Shown here: positions 35,779-45,109 of the stretch, one piece after another | How the letters are laid out: each line of letters begins with the position of its first letter | Position numbering within the stretch: the first letter of the stretch is position 1 | NCBI RefSeq assembly: GCF_028291745.1 | Contig: NZ_JAQGNQ010000051.1 | Span: 53,442-117,441 of the forward strand | Direction of reading: 5' to 3' | Source of the DNA: Ramlibacter sp. | Lineage (GTDB): Bacteria; Pseudomonadota; Gammaproteobacteria; Burkholderiales; Burkholderiaceae_C | Length of the DNA stretch: 64,000 nucleotides | Position numbers and translations under genes: made by a program | Notes under the pieces: generated by a model | Seen by the model: only the letters and a program-made list of their open reading frames with translations | Told to the model about the DNA's origin: nothing | The model's database searches: none

Positions 35779-37455
35779 ATGAAGAGCACTTCCACGAGCG
35801 CAATTGACGCCCCGCGGCTCCTGGCGACGCTGGCGCCCGCACAGCGCTTGACGGCCCAGACGGCATTGGCCGCCGTCCTGGCTTTCCTGCCGTGGCTCAA
35901 TCCCTTCGCCCCCGGCCCCTCGGCCTCGGTAGGCCCGTGGCTCGTGAGCGCCGCCTGCGGCATCGGTTTGGGCATGGTGGCGGTTGCGCGTGGCGGGCGG
36001 CCTTCACCAGGCCTGTTGCTTCTGACGGCAGTGGCGGCGGCGTGGGCGGCGATGGTCACCGGAGCGCGCCCCGAGGTGGCGATGCTCGCCGGCGGTCTGC
36101 TGCTGGTCGCGATCGCTTCCGCGGTGCCTGCGGATGAAGGATGCGGCTCGCTCGCCCGCGCGCTGCAATGGGCCTGGCTCACCGCTGCGGCCCTGAGTGC
36201 GGTCATCGCACTGCTGCAGTACTTCGGCTTCGCCGAGGCCATGCATCCCTGGTTCAACGCCGCGCAACTCGGCGAGGCCTACGGCAACCTGCGGCAGCCG
36301 AACCTCTTTGCCAGTCTCTGCTCGCTGGGCATCGCGGTGCTCCTGTGGGGCGGCCTGCGTCTGCGGCTGTCGCTGAGCGTGGTGCTGATGGTGCTGCTCG
36401 CGGCGGCCAGTGCGGCTTCGGTGTCGCGCACGGGTGCCGTGCAGGCGATCGTGCTCGCGCTGCTTGCCGCATGGTGGCGCGGGCCCGATCGCCGACGGCG
36501 CCTGCTCCTGTGCGCGATCGGCGCCGCCGCGTACCTGCTTGCCTCCTGGGCACTTCCTTCATTGCTGGAACTTGCCACCGGCGTGGCGCCGGAACGCACG
36601 CTGTGGGGCCGGATCAGCGGCGGCGCTTCCTGCAGCAGCCGCACGGTCCTCTGGAGCAACGTGCTGCACCTGATCGCGCAGCGGCCGCTGGCCGGCTGGG
36701 GCTGGGGCGAACTGGATTTCGCGCACTTCGAAACGCTGTATCCCGGCGCCCGGTTTTGCGACATCCTGGACAACGCCCACAACCTGCCCTTGCATCTCGC
36801 CGTGGAATTGGGCGTGCCGGTGGCGCTGGCAATCTGCGCAATCGCGCTCTACGGCGCGTGCAAGCTGCGCCCGTGGGCGGAGCAGTCGCCGCTGCGGCAG
36901 CTCGCCTGGGCGCTGCTGGCGATCATCGCGCTGCACAGCCTGCTGGAATATCCACTCTGGTACGGGCCGTTCCAGCTGGTGTTCGGGGTTGCCTGTGGCT
37001 GGCTGCTGCCGCGCGCGGGACCTGTACCCGACCGTCGAAACACTGCATGGTTCACGACTCTCGGGATCCTGCTGGCGGTCACCGCCTATGCCGCGTGGGA
37101 CTACGCCCGCGTGAGCCAGATCTACCTGGTGCCGGAGCAGCGACGCGCCGCCTGGCGTGACGACACGCTGTCGCATGTGCGGCGCTCGTGGCTCTTCTCC
37201 GGGCAGGCGGGGTTTGCGGATCTCACCCTGCAGGAGGTCACGCAGGCGACTGCGCCGCGCGTGTATTTCCTCGCCGAAGGTTCGCTGCATTACTCGCCCG
37301 AGCCGCGCGTGATCGAGCGCCTGATCGAGAGCGAAACCCTGCTCGGACGCAGCGATGCCGCGGTGCTGGACCTGGCGCGCTTTCGCGCCGCCTTTCCGCG
37401 CGACTACGAAACGTGGCGCGGAGCCGTGCGGCTTCCGTTGCCGCGCGCGCCCTAG
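35779..37455 (+). CDS. PglL/Wzy_C-family O-oligosaccharyltransferase or O-antigen ligase
   Basis: A 558-residue polytopic protein. The Wzy_C ligase core lies at about residues 190-380. Its large periplasmic loop contains GWGWGELDFAHF and DNAHNLPLHLAVELG, with the histidine typical of the active-site loop. The segment SLLEYPLWYGPFQLVFG matches the C-terminal Wzy_C_2 part found in PglL-type protein O-glycosylation enzymes. Such enzymes move a lipid-linked glycan onto pilins or other proteins; WaaL-type ligation to lipid A is the alternative. The tail after about residue 420 is soluble. It ends next to moaC. Confidence 0.85.
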   Translation: MKSTSTSAIDAPRLLATLAPAQRLTAQTALAAVLAFLPWLNPFAPGPSASVGPWLVSAACGIGLGMVAVARGGRPSPGLLLLTAVAAAWAAMVTGARPEVAMLAGGLLLVAIASAVPADEGCGSLARALQWAWLTAAALSAVIALLQYFGFAEAMHPWFNAAQLGEAYGNLRQPNLFASLCSLGIAVLLWGGLRLRLSLSVVLMVLLAAASAASVSRTGAVQAIVLALLAAWWRGPDRRRRLLLCAIGAAAYLLASWALPSLLELATGVAPERTLWGRISGGASCSSRTVLWSNVLHLIAQRPLAGWGWGELDFAHFETLYPGARFCDILDNAHNLPLHLAVELGVPVALAICAIALYGACKLRPWAEQSPLRQLAWALLAIIALHSLLEYPLWYGPFQLVFGVACGWLLPRAGPVPDRRNTAWFTTLGILLAVTAYAAWDYARVSQIYLVPEQRRAAWRDDTLSHVRRSWLFSGQAGFADLTLQEVTQATAPRVYFLAEGSLHYSPEPRVIERLIESETLLGRSDAAVLDLARFRAAFPRDYETWRGAVRLPLPRAP

Positions 37456-37941
37456 CTAGCCTTCGCGCACGTAGCTCCCCGACTTCCCCCCATGCTTCTC
37501 GAACAGCTTCACCTCGGCGATCATCATGCCGCGGTCCACCGCCTTGCACATGTCGTAGATGGTGAGCAGGGCGATGTTGACGGCGGTCAGTGCTTCCATC
37601 TCGACGCCCGTGGGGCCGACGGTTTCGACGGTCGCGCTGCACACCACGGCGCCATGATCAGGTCCGGGCTCCAGCTCGAAATCGACCGCGACGCGGGTGA
37701 GCGCCAGCGGATGGCACAGCGGGATGAGGTCGCTGGTCTTCTTGGCCGCCTGGATGCCGGCAATGCGCGCAATCCCCAGCACGTCGCCTTTCTTTACGCT
37801 CCCGCTCTGGATGATGGCAAGGGTAGCCGCTAACATTTCGATCCTGCCGCGCGCCACCGCGACGCGGTGCGTAGCCGGCTTGGCTGCGACGTCGACCATA
37901 TGCGCCTGGCCCTGCGCGTCGAAATGGGTGAGTCCGCTCAT
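37456..37941 (-). CDS. moaC: Cyclic pyranopterin monophosphate synthase
   Basis: Second enzyme of molybdenum cofactor synthesis; with MoaA it converts GTP to cyclic pyranopterin monophosphate. The 161-residue length is standard. [18 protein letters not shown] opens the fold; [18 protein letters not shown] and [20 protein letters not shown] are the strongly conserved active-site segments, including the catalytic lysine in DMCKAVD. It converges on the ligase gene, with stop codons directly adjacent, and is divergent from the M48 protease. Confidence 0.97.
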   Translation of the reverse strand: MSGLTHFDAQGQAHMVDVAAKPATHRVAVARGRIEMLAATLAIIQSGSVKKGDVLGIARIAGIQAAKKTSDLIPLCHPLALTRVAVDFELEPGPDHGAVVCSATVETVGPTGVEMEALTAVNIALLTIYDMCKAVDRGMMIAEVKLFEKHGGKSGSYVREG

Positions 37942-37998
37942 GCAACAACCTTCTGGATCGATCGAGGATCATACGGCCGCTGGCGTGCGGGAGCCCTC

Positions 37999-39498
37999 TT
38001 GCGGCTGAGCCCTTCGCGCGTGTTCGCCGGGGTCTTGACCGCGGTGCTGATCCTCGCCGGCACCGCGCCCAGCTACGCGCAACTGCCCACGCTCGGCGAC
38101 AACAGCGACATGACCAGCGGCGCCGAGCGCAAGCTCGGCGAGCGCGTGGCGCGCGAGCTGTACCGCGACCCCGACTACATCGACGACCCGGTGCTGGTCG
38201 AATACGTGCAGGGCATCTGGCAGCGCCTGCTCAACGCGGCGCGCGCGCGCGGCGAGCTCACGTCCGAACTCGACGAGCGCTTTGCCTGGACGGTGCTCAT
38301 GGGCAAGGACCGCACCGTCAATGCCTTTGCCTTGCCGGGCGGCTGGCTGGGCCTGCAGCTCGGGCTGGTGAGCGTCACCGCCAACGACGATGAACTGGCC
38401 TCCGTGCTCGCCCACGAGCTGAGCCACGTCACGCAGCGCCACATCGCCCGCCTGATGGCCCAGGAAAAGCAGCAGACGCCGCTGATGATCGCCGCCATGC
38501 TCCTGGGTGCGCTGGCGGCCACCAAGAACCCGCAGGCTGGCGCCGCGCTCATGACCGGCGGTCCCGCGCTGGCCATGCAGCAGCAGCTCAATTTCTCGCG
38601 TGACATGGAGCGCGAGGCCGACCGCATCGGCCTCGGCGTGATGACCGCCGCCGGCTTCCAGCCGCAGGGTTTCGTCACGATGTTCGATAAGCTGCAGCAG
38701 GCCTCGCGCCTGAACGACAACGGCGCCTATCCCTACCTGCGCACGCACCCCATGACCACGGAGCGCGCGGCGGAGATGCAGTCGCGCCAGCAGCTGGCGC
38801 CGCAGACGCCGGTGCAGCCCACGCTGCAACACGCGATGATCGCCGGGCGCGCCCGCGTGTTCTCCAATCCCGGGGTGGATGCGCAGCGCGCGATCGTCGG
38901 CGAGGCCGATGCGGCTGCCCTGAGTTCGCAACCGCGGGTCCGCCAGGCCCAGGTGCTCTATGGAGCGGCCCTGGCCTCCGCGCGCATGCACGACGGCCCC
39001 GCCGCGGCGCGCCTGCTGCAGCGGCTCGATGCGGTCGTGGCGGGTGATGCCGCCGGCCAGCGGCTCGCGCGCCTGCTGGCCGCCGAGATCGCACTGGACC
39101 AGGGCGACACCGCGCGCGTGCTGCGGCTGGTCGACGCGGACAGCAAGTCACGGCCCGAACTGCTGCTCGCGCTGCAGGCGCAGGTGCAGTCCGGCCATGC
39201 CGCGGAGGCGGCGCAGCGCCTGCAGACGTGGGTGGCCACGCAGCCGCGCGACGCGCTCGCGTGGCTGCTGCTCTCGAGTGCGTATACGGCGCAGGGGCAA
39301 GCCTTGCGCGCGGTCCGCGCCGAGGCCGAAGCACGGGTGGCCCAGCTCGATTACGCGGCCGCGCTCGATCGGTTCAAGGCGGCGCAGGACATGGTGCGCA
39401 AGGGGCAGGACGGCAACGATCACATCGAGGCGTCGATCATCGATACCCGGGCCCGGCAGGTCGACTCACTTCTTAAGGAACAGGCGCTCGAGCGCTGA
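37999..39498 (+). CDS. M48-family periplasmic metalloprotease with TPR repeats
   Basis: A 499-residue BepA/YfgC-like protein. A signal peptide (about 1-29, ending SYAQ) precedes the M48 zinc protease domain. HELSH is near residue 140, and EREADRIG supplies the third zinc ligand about 70 residues later. TPR-like helical repeats fill residues 290-495. The E. coli relative BepA acts on outer-membrane protein assembly. The TTG at 37999 is preferred: GGGAG lies six bases upstream and it gives a clean signal peptide. An in-frame ATG at 37924 would overlap moaC. Its end overlaps the next, convergent gene by 33 bases. Confidence 0.9.
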   Translation: MRLSPSRVFAGVLTAVLILAGTAPSYAQLPTLGDNSDMTSGAERKLGERVARELYRDPDYIDDPVLVEYVQGIWQRLLNAARARGELTSELDERFAWTVLMGKDRTVNAFALPGGWLGLQLGLVSVTANDDELASVLAHELSHVTQRHIARLMAQEKQQTPLMIAAMLLGALAATKNPQAGAALMTGGPALAMQQQLNFSRDMEREADRIGLGVMTAAGFQPQGFVTMFDKLQQASRLNDNGAYPYLRTHPMTTERAAEMQSRQQLAPQTPVQPTLQHAMIAGRARVFSNPGVDAQRAIVGEADAAALSSQPRVRQAQVLYGAALASARMHDGPAAARLLQRLDAVVAGDAAGQRLARLLAAEIALDQGDTARVLRLVDADSKSRPELLLALQAQVQSGHAAEAAQRLQTWVATQPRDALAWLLLSSAYTAQGQALRAVRAEAEARVAQLDYAAALDRFKAAQDMVRKGQDGNDHIEASIIDTRARQVDSLLKEQALER

Positions 39499-39822
39499 TT
39501 CGATCACCACGCCCAGCGCCGTGTAGAGCAGCGATCCGACCAGGGCCGCGCCAAAGTCGTGCACCGTGAAGCCGGAGAGCAGACCAGCGGCCGCCCAGAA
39601 CACCAGCGCGTTGATCACGAACAGGAACAGGCCCAGCGTGAGCACCGTCACCGGCAGCGTCAGCACCACCAGCACGGGGCGCATCACGGCGTTCAGCAGG
39701 CCGATCACCACGGCGGCGGCCATCGCCGCGCCGAAAGTCTTGATCTCCACCCCGTCGTAGATATAGGCCACGAACAACAGCGCCGAGGCACTGAGCAGCC
39801 ACTTCACAACGAGCTTCAGCAT
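39466..39822 (-). CDS. Phage-holin-family/YvlD-like membrane protein
   Basis: A 118-residue protein with four membrane helices and the pattern VVIGLLNAVMRPVLVVLTLP, which identifies the family 4 holin-like/YvlD group of small membrane proteins, not linked to phage here. The function is unknown. The ATG at 39822 begins MLKLVVKWLLSASAL; a start six codons earlier is possible. It is last in a three-gene minus-strand set led by terC and overlaps the protease gene by 33 bases at its 3' end. Confidence 0.8.
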   Translation of the reverse strand: MLKLVVKWLLSASALLFVAYIYDGVEIKTFGAAMAAAVVIGLLNAVMRPVLVVLTLPVTVLTLGLFLFVINALVFWAAAGLLSGFTVHDFGAALVGSLLYTALGVVIESALERLFLKK

Positions 39823-39858
39823 GGGCGCGGAGCATAGCACCGCGCCGCGCGCGCATCG

Positions 39859-40263
39859 TCAGTCCAGAGACAGGATCAGCAGCGCGCCCAGCCCGAGCAG
39901 CGCACCGGGCGACCAGCGCCCGAAGTCGCCCCCGTCGGAGGACTTGGGCCGGCGGACGTCCACCACGCGGGCGGTGCCGTGTTCGGCCATCAGGGAGCGC
40001 GTGAGCTCCGGCAGCGGCCCGCGCGCCAGCACGGGAGTGACGGCGTCGCCGCGCGCGCGCAGCGGCGGAATCACCTGCGCGAACAGCTTGTCGGCCCACT
40101 TGGCGCGCCAGTTCTCGCGCGCCGAATGGCTCACCCACTTGCTGATGCGATGCGTCATGCGCGGCGCGCAGGCGACCAGCACCCAGTGGGTGGGGGCTTC
40201 GACCGGCGGCATCTGCTGTCTGGCATATGCGGGGTCGTCAAGATAAACAATCACCTTGTCCAT
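39859..40263 (-). CDS. Conserved hypothetical protein with C-terminal membrane helix
   Basis: A 134-residue protein starting MDKVIVYLDDPAYARQQMPP, with an alpha/beta soluble part and a single hydrophobic stretch at the very end (about 118-132), suggesting a tail-anchored cytosolic domain. I do not recognise the family. It lies 22 bases after terC and 36 bases before the YvlD-like gene on the same strand, so it is probably under the same riboswitch. Confidence 0.75.
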   Translation of the reverse strand: MDKVIVYLDDPAYARQQMPPVEAPTHWVLVACAPRMTHRISKWVSHSARENWRAKWADKLFAQVIPPLRARGDAVTPVLARGPLPELTRSLMAEHGTARVVDVRRPKSSDGGDFGRWSPGALLGLGALLILSLD

Positions 40264-40285
40264 GCAGCCTCCTGCCGCTCGATTG

Positions 40286-40969
40286 CTAATGGGCCCCGGG
40301 GCCCCGCGCGCCGCGGCTGGCCAGCCAACCGGCGCCAAGCACGCCGGCGATGCATACAGCATACGTGCTCCAGCGCACGCTTGCATATGGGTCGAATACC
40401 GCATCCAGCAGCGGCTCGTCCACGATCATCTTCGCCGCCGTGAAGGCCAGCACCGCGGCCCCCAACTGGATGATGACGGGGAAGCGCTCCACCAGCTTCA
40501 GCACCAGGGTGCTGCCGAACACCACGATCGGCACGCTGATCACCAGGCCCAGGATCACCAGGTCGATGGCGCCGTGCGCTGCGCCGGCCACGCCCAGCAC
40601 GTTGTCGATGCCCATGAGCGCGTCGGCGATGACGATGGTGCGCATGGCCCCCCAGAAAGTGGTGGCTCCGGCGCCGTGCGCCTCCTCGCCGCCCTCCTGG
40701 GCGAGCAAGCGGTACCCGATCCAGAGCAGGCCCAGGCCGCCCACCAGCATCACGCCGGGGATCTTCAGCAGCCAGACCACGCCCACGGTCATGACCGAAC
40801 GCACCACGATCGCGCCGAGCGTGCCCCAGACGATCGCCTTTTTCTGCCGGTGCGCGGGCAGCGCGCGGGCGGCCAGCGCGATGACGATGGCGTTGTCGCC
40901 GGCCAGCACGAGGTCGATGAGGACGATGGCCAGCAGGGCGGACCACCAGGGGGCGGAGAGGATTTCCAT
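40286..40969 (-). CDS. TerC-family membrane protein, probable manganese exporter
   Basis: A 227-residue integral membrane protein with seven helices. The two conserved metal-site segments DLVLAGDNAIVIALA and DALMGIDNVLGVAGA mark the TerC family. Proteins of this family under yybP-ykoY control (such as E. coli Alx) export manganese or load it into secreted enzymes. The ATG at 40969 starts MEILSAPWWSALLAIV; an in-frame start nine codons earlier is possible. About 100 bases upstream lies a yybP-ykoY riboswitch, which strongly supports a manganese role. Confidence 0.93.
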   Translation of the reverse strand: MEILSAPWWSALLAIVLIDLVLAGDNAIVIALAARALPAHRQKKAIVWGTLGAIVVRSVMTVGVVWLLKIPGVMLVGGLGLLWIGYRLLAQEGGEEAHGAGATTFWGAMRTIVIADALMGIDNVLGVAGAAHGAIDLVILGLVISVPIVVFGSTLVLKLVERFPVIIQLGAAVLAFTAAKMIVDEPLLDAVFDPYASVRWSTYAVCIAGVLGAGWLASRGARGPGAH

Positions 40970-41069
40970 GCGCACGAAGCTCCGGACAGAGGACACGATG
41001 TGCCCGTCGCGGCGGCGGACCGAAGCTGTTCGCAGGGGGCGAGAGGTGCTTCGATCCGGACCGCACGGG

Positions 41070-41182
41070 CCCGATCGAAGGTCTTGCTCGGCCCCGGTGG
41101 TGCACCGGTGCCCGGACAGCCGGAAGCTTGCGCTTCGTGTTGACGACTGGCCGAATGTGGGAGCTACTCCCCTTCGCTGGAT
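41070..41182 (-). promoter_or_regulatory. yybP-ykoY (manganese) riboswitch
   Basis: Read on the minus strand, the leader of the terC gene contains the conserved GAAGGGGAGTAGC (around 41165-41177) and GAGCAAGACCTTCG (around 41076-41089). Their ends pair (CGAAGG with CCTTCG) to form the P1 stem, and CGTCAACAC sits between them. These are the signature parts of the yybP-ykoY aptamer, which binds Mn2+ and turns on export genes. It ends about 100 bases before the terC start. Confidence 0.88.
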
Positions 41183-41247
41183 CGATTAGACCACAGCGGG
41201 CGGCGTGCCCTGCAGCCGCGGGCTATCATGCCCGGTCCTACTGCGCC

Positions 41248-41670
41248 ATGCCCGGCATCCACATCACCGACATCGAAGCCGCGATCAATTTCTGGCGCGG
41301 GCAGAAGCCCTCGCCGGACGGGATCGCGCTCGCGCCCGAACTGCGCGCGCTGGCCGAGGTGTATGCGCTGATGGTGTACTACCGCGAGCACGAGGCCGAC
41401 GAGGACAGCTTCCCGCGCGCCGCCTACGCGGCGTGGAAGGTCTGGTACGACACCCAGCCCGACACCCCCTGCATCGCGATCTGTTCCACCAGCCAGGGCG
41501 ATGCGCAGTGCAAGGGCTGCGGCCGCAGCTTCGAGGAGGTGCAGCGCTGGACCGAAATGACGCCGGGCGCCAAGCGCCAGGTGTGGCGCCGCATCACGCT
41601 GCAAGGCGATGCCTGGCGCTTCAATCGCTACGCGGAACGCGCGACCGGCGAGCCCGGCGAGAAACGCTGA
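41248..41670 (+). CDS. DUF3717/DUF1289 domain protein
   Basis: A 140-residue protein. Residues 1-60 (HITDIEAAINFWRGQKPSPD) match DUF3717. Residues about 73-120 match DUF1289, a small cysteine domain: TPCIAICSTS, then CKGCGRSFEEVQRWTEM. The four cysteines suggest an iron-sulfur or zinc site. The role is unknown. The ATG at 41248 begins the first domain. It is divergent from the riboswitch leader and followed three bases later by the next gene. Confidence 0.85.
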   Translation: MPGIHITDIEAAINFWRGQKPSPDGIALAPELRALAEVYALMVYYREHEADEDSFPRAAYAAWKVWYDTQPDTPCIAICSTSQGDAQCKGCGRSFEEVQRWTEMTPGAKRQVWRRITLQGDAWRFNRYAERATGEPGEKR

Positions 41671-41672
41671 TC

Positions 41673-41972
41673 GTGCTGCGGCTGCGGCAGGCCCCCAACC
41701 TCGCGATCGCGACACTGTGGGCGGACGTGCTGCGGCAGGCGGGCATCGAAGCCAGCGTGCAGCGACAGTTCCTCTCTAGTGCCGCCGGCGAGCTGCCGCC
41801 GGACCAGTGCCTGCCCGAGATCTGGATCACGCACGACCAGCAGCTCGGCGAGGCGCGCAAGCTGCTGGATCAATTGCTGAACCTGCCGCAACGGCGCTGG
41901 CGCTGCGAATGCGGGGAACTGGTCGAGGGCGGGTTCGAGTCGTGCTGGAATTGCGGGCGGATGATGCCGTGA
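41673..41972 (+). CDS. DUF2007-type protein with zinc ribbon
   Basis: A 99-residue protein. The N-terminal part (NLAIATLWADVLRQAGIEAS) resembles the DUF2007 ligand-binding-like fold. The end carries two cysteine pairs, CECG and CWNCG, forming a zinc ribbon. The function is unknown. The GTG at 41673 is only three bases after the previous stop, so the two are almost certainly co-translated. A paired palindromic repeat follows. Confidence 0.8.
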   Translation: MLRLRQAPNLAIATLWADVLRQAGIEASVQRQFLSSAAGELPPDQCLPEIWITHDQQLGEARKLLDQLLNLPQRRWRCECGELVEGGFESCWNCGRMMP

Positions 41973-42012
41973 CGAGTCAGTTGCCATGAGGATGTCATCC
42001 CGCGCTCTCTGG

Positions 42013-42096
42013 ATGTCATCCCGGGCTTGACCCGGGATCCATGACTGCGCGTGAGCGAGCGCCGTCGTGGATTGCGGGTCAAGCCCGCAATGACAT
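42013..42096. repeat. BIME-like paired palindromic repeat, copy A
   Basis: Two 29-base units in opposite orientation (42013-42041 and 42068-42096) are separated by 26 bases. Each is itself a hairpin: CCCGGGCTTGACCCGGG in the first and TTGCGGGTCAAGCCCGCAA in the second. Both units recur exactly at 53227-53311. Partial copies (GATGTCATCC before, CCGCAATGAC twice after) flank it. It fills the space between the convergent DUF2007 and yaeQ genes. Confidence 0.88.
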
Positions 42097-42143
42097 GCCT
42101 CACCGCAATGACATGCCCCGCCGCAATGACGTCCGTGCTCGGC

Positions 42144-42704
42144 TCACTTCCATTTCACCGGCTCGATGTCCACATGCCGGCTCGCGTCGCCCAGCATCAG
42201 CACGCCCTCCTGCACCGTCGCCTGCAACTGCATCGAGCGCTGTGCCAGTTGCGCGAGCGCCTGCGAGGTTTCGGTCGGGATGCGCCACACCGCGAGGTTG
42301 TGCAGGCGCGTCAGCTTGTTCTGTATGCCCTTCCACCACACCTCGGCGGCGGACTGGAAGACATACAGGGCCACCTGGTCGGCCTGCCGGCAGGCCTTGG
42401 TGATCGCCACGTCGTCGGGCTGGCCGACCTCGATCCACAGGCGCGTGGCGCCGGTGAAGTCGCGCAGCCAGGCATCGGGCTCGTCCGGGTCGGACAGTCC
42501 CTTGCCGAAGGCCAGCGTGCCGTCGCCGCCGCACACCGTCTGCAGTTCGTGGGCATGGAAGGCCAGCGCCGCCAGCCGCACCATCATGCGTTCGTCGGTT
42601 TCGCTGGGGTGGCGCGCCAGGGTGAGCGCGTGATCGGCGTAGTAGCCGTGGTCGATGTCCGCGACCGCGAGCTGCGCCTTGAAGACGGTGGATTTCAGGG
42701 CCAA
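42144..42704 (-). CDS. yaeQ: YaeQ family protein
   Basis: A 186-residue protein with the YaeQ start MALKSTVFKAQLAVADIDHG and the segments HPSETDERMMVRLAALAFHA and LWIEVGQPDD. YaeQ has a PD-(D/E)XK nuclease-like fold, here represented by the E-V-G segment. It was first reported as a suppressor of RfaH loss, but the molecular role is not settled. It follows purB by ten bases and is likely in its operon. Confidence 0.95.
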   Translation of the reverse strand: MALKSTVFKAQLAVADIDHGYYADHALTLARHPSETDERMMVRLAALAFHAHELQTVCGGDGTLAFGKGLSDPDEPDAWLRDFTGATRLWIEVGQPDDVAITKACRQADQVALYVFQSAAEVWWKGIQNKLTRLHNLAVWRIPTETSQALAQLAQRSMQLQATVQEGVLMLGDASRHVDIEPVKWK

Positions 42705-42714
42705 TTCGCCGCTT

Positions 42715-44178
<1,464 letters not shown>

Positions 44179-44236
44179 CTAGAATGAAACCGTCCTCTCC
44201 CTCTCACCCAGAACTCGAAAACGCCAGGCAGCGCCC

Positions 44237-44851
44237 ATGAAGTTGATCGGATCCACCACCAGCCCCTACGTACGCAAGGTGCGCGTCGTGATGGCCGAAA
44301 AGAAGCTGGACTACCACTTCGTCGAGGAAGACGTCTGGGCGGCCGACACCAGCATCATGCATTCCAACCCGCTCGGCAAGGTGCCCTGCCTGGTGATGGA
44401 AGGCGGCGAGGCGCTGTTCGACTCGCGGGTGATCGTCGAATACCTCGACACGCTGTCGCCGGTGGGCAAGCTGATTCCGGCGGTGGGCCGCGAGCGCGCC
44501 GAGGTGAAGACCTGGGAGGCGCTGGCCGACGGCGTTCTCGACGCACTGATCCTGGCGCGCCTCGAAGGCAACTGGGCGGGTCGCAACGAGGCCCAGCGCT
44601 GCCACGCCTGGATCGATCGCCAGATCGCCAAGACGCAGGCCAGCCTGAAGGCCATGAGCCTGGGCCTGGGCGAGAAACCCTTCTGTGCCGGCATCTACCT
44701 CAGCCTGGCCGACATCGCCGTCGGATGCGCGCTGGGCTACCTGGACTTCCGCTTCCCCCAGATCGACTGGCGCACGAGCTACCCCAACCTGGCCAAGCTG
44801 CAGGACAAGCTGATGCAGCGAGCAAGCTTCGCGGAATCGATTCCCGCCTGA
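44237..44851 (+). CDS. Glutathione S-transferase, YibF-like
   Basis: A 204-residue GST. The N-terminal thioredoxin fold starts MKLIGSTTSPYVRKVRVVMA, with the serine-rich active-site turn, and LGKVPCLVMEGGEALFDSRV holds the glutathione contacts (cis-Pro and the acidic DS pair). The helical C-terminal domain runs from about residue 85. The pattern fits the YibF-like subgroup; the substrate is unknown. It is divergent from purB and is followed by a series of hairpins. Confidence 0.92.
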   Translation: MKLIGSTTSPYVRKVRVVMAEKKLDYHFVEEDVWAADTSIMHSNPLGKVPCLVMEGGEALFDSRVIVEYLDTLSPVGKLIPAVGRERAEVKTWEALADGVLDALILARLEGNWAGRNEAQRCHAWIDRQIAKTQASLKAMSLGLGEKPFCAGIYLSLADIAVGCALGYLDFRFPQIDWRTSYPNLAKLQDKLMQRASFAESIPA

Positions 44852-44855
44852 TTTG

Positions 44856-44950
44856 GGCGGCCTCGCGGGCCGCCAGCGACGAACCGCGCGGAATAACATG
44901 CAGCGCGGTTCCCCTTGCGATGAGGATCCGGCTTCGCCGGTCCTCATCGC
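44856..44950 (+). repeat. Three consecutive hairpins after the GST gene
   Basis: GGCGGCC/GGCCGCC (44856-44874), GAACCGCGC/GCGCGGTTC (44881-44911) and the long GCGATGAGGA...TCCTCATCGC with an inner CCGGCTTCGCCGG (44917-44950) form hairpins one after another, just ahead of the terminator. They begin five bases after the GST stop. The series could protect the transcript end or be a small processed RNA. No gene is seen. Confidence 0.7.
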
Positions 44951-44960
44951 ACTGATCAGC

Positions 44961-44997
44961 CAAACAAAAAACGCCCCATCGGGGCGTTTTTTGTTTG
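44961..44997 (+). terminator. Bidirectional Rho-independent terminator
   Basis: A perfect 17-base stem, CAAACAAAAAACGCCCC and its complement, with an ATC loop. A- and T-runs lie on each side of the GC core, so it can end transcription from both directions: the GST gene from the left and the glutathione peroxidase gene (minus strand) from the right. Confidence 0.95.
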
Positions 44998-45005
44998 CAT
45001 AAAGG

Positions 45006-45109
45006 TTGCTGCGAAGCGCCCCTTGACGAAGGAGGGAGGGAGGGAGGAGGAGAAGAGTCGCCTCGGGATTGCATCCGGAACCCACGGGGGCCGAATGACT
45101 TCGCAGCAA
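45006..45109. repeat. Inverted repeat enclosing a purine run
   Basis: TTGCTGCGAAG (45006-45016) and CTTCGCAGCAA (45099-45109) are perfect 11-base inverted arms about 100 bases apart. Between them, 45028-45057 is a 30-base run of only A and G built on GGGA/GGA repeats. The whole lies in the 367-base gap between the GST and peroxidase genes, which holds no open reading frame I can support. Confidence 0.6.

Noticed and set aside
39466..39822. Prophage remnant suggested by a holin-family protein
   Set aside because: The YvlD-like family is widespread in non-phage chromosomes, and no other phage genes are near.
42000..42140. CRISPR array suggested by repeated ATGTCAT and CAATGACAT segments
   Set aside because: The units are inverted hairpins with only two full copies and no regular spacers; they are BIME-like repeats.
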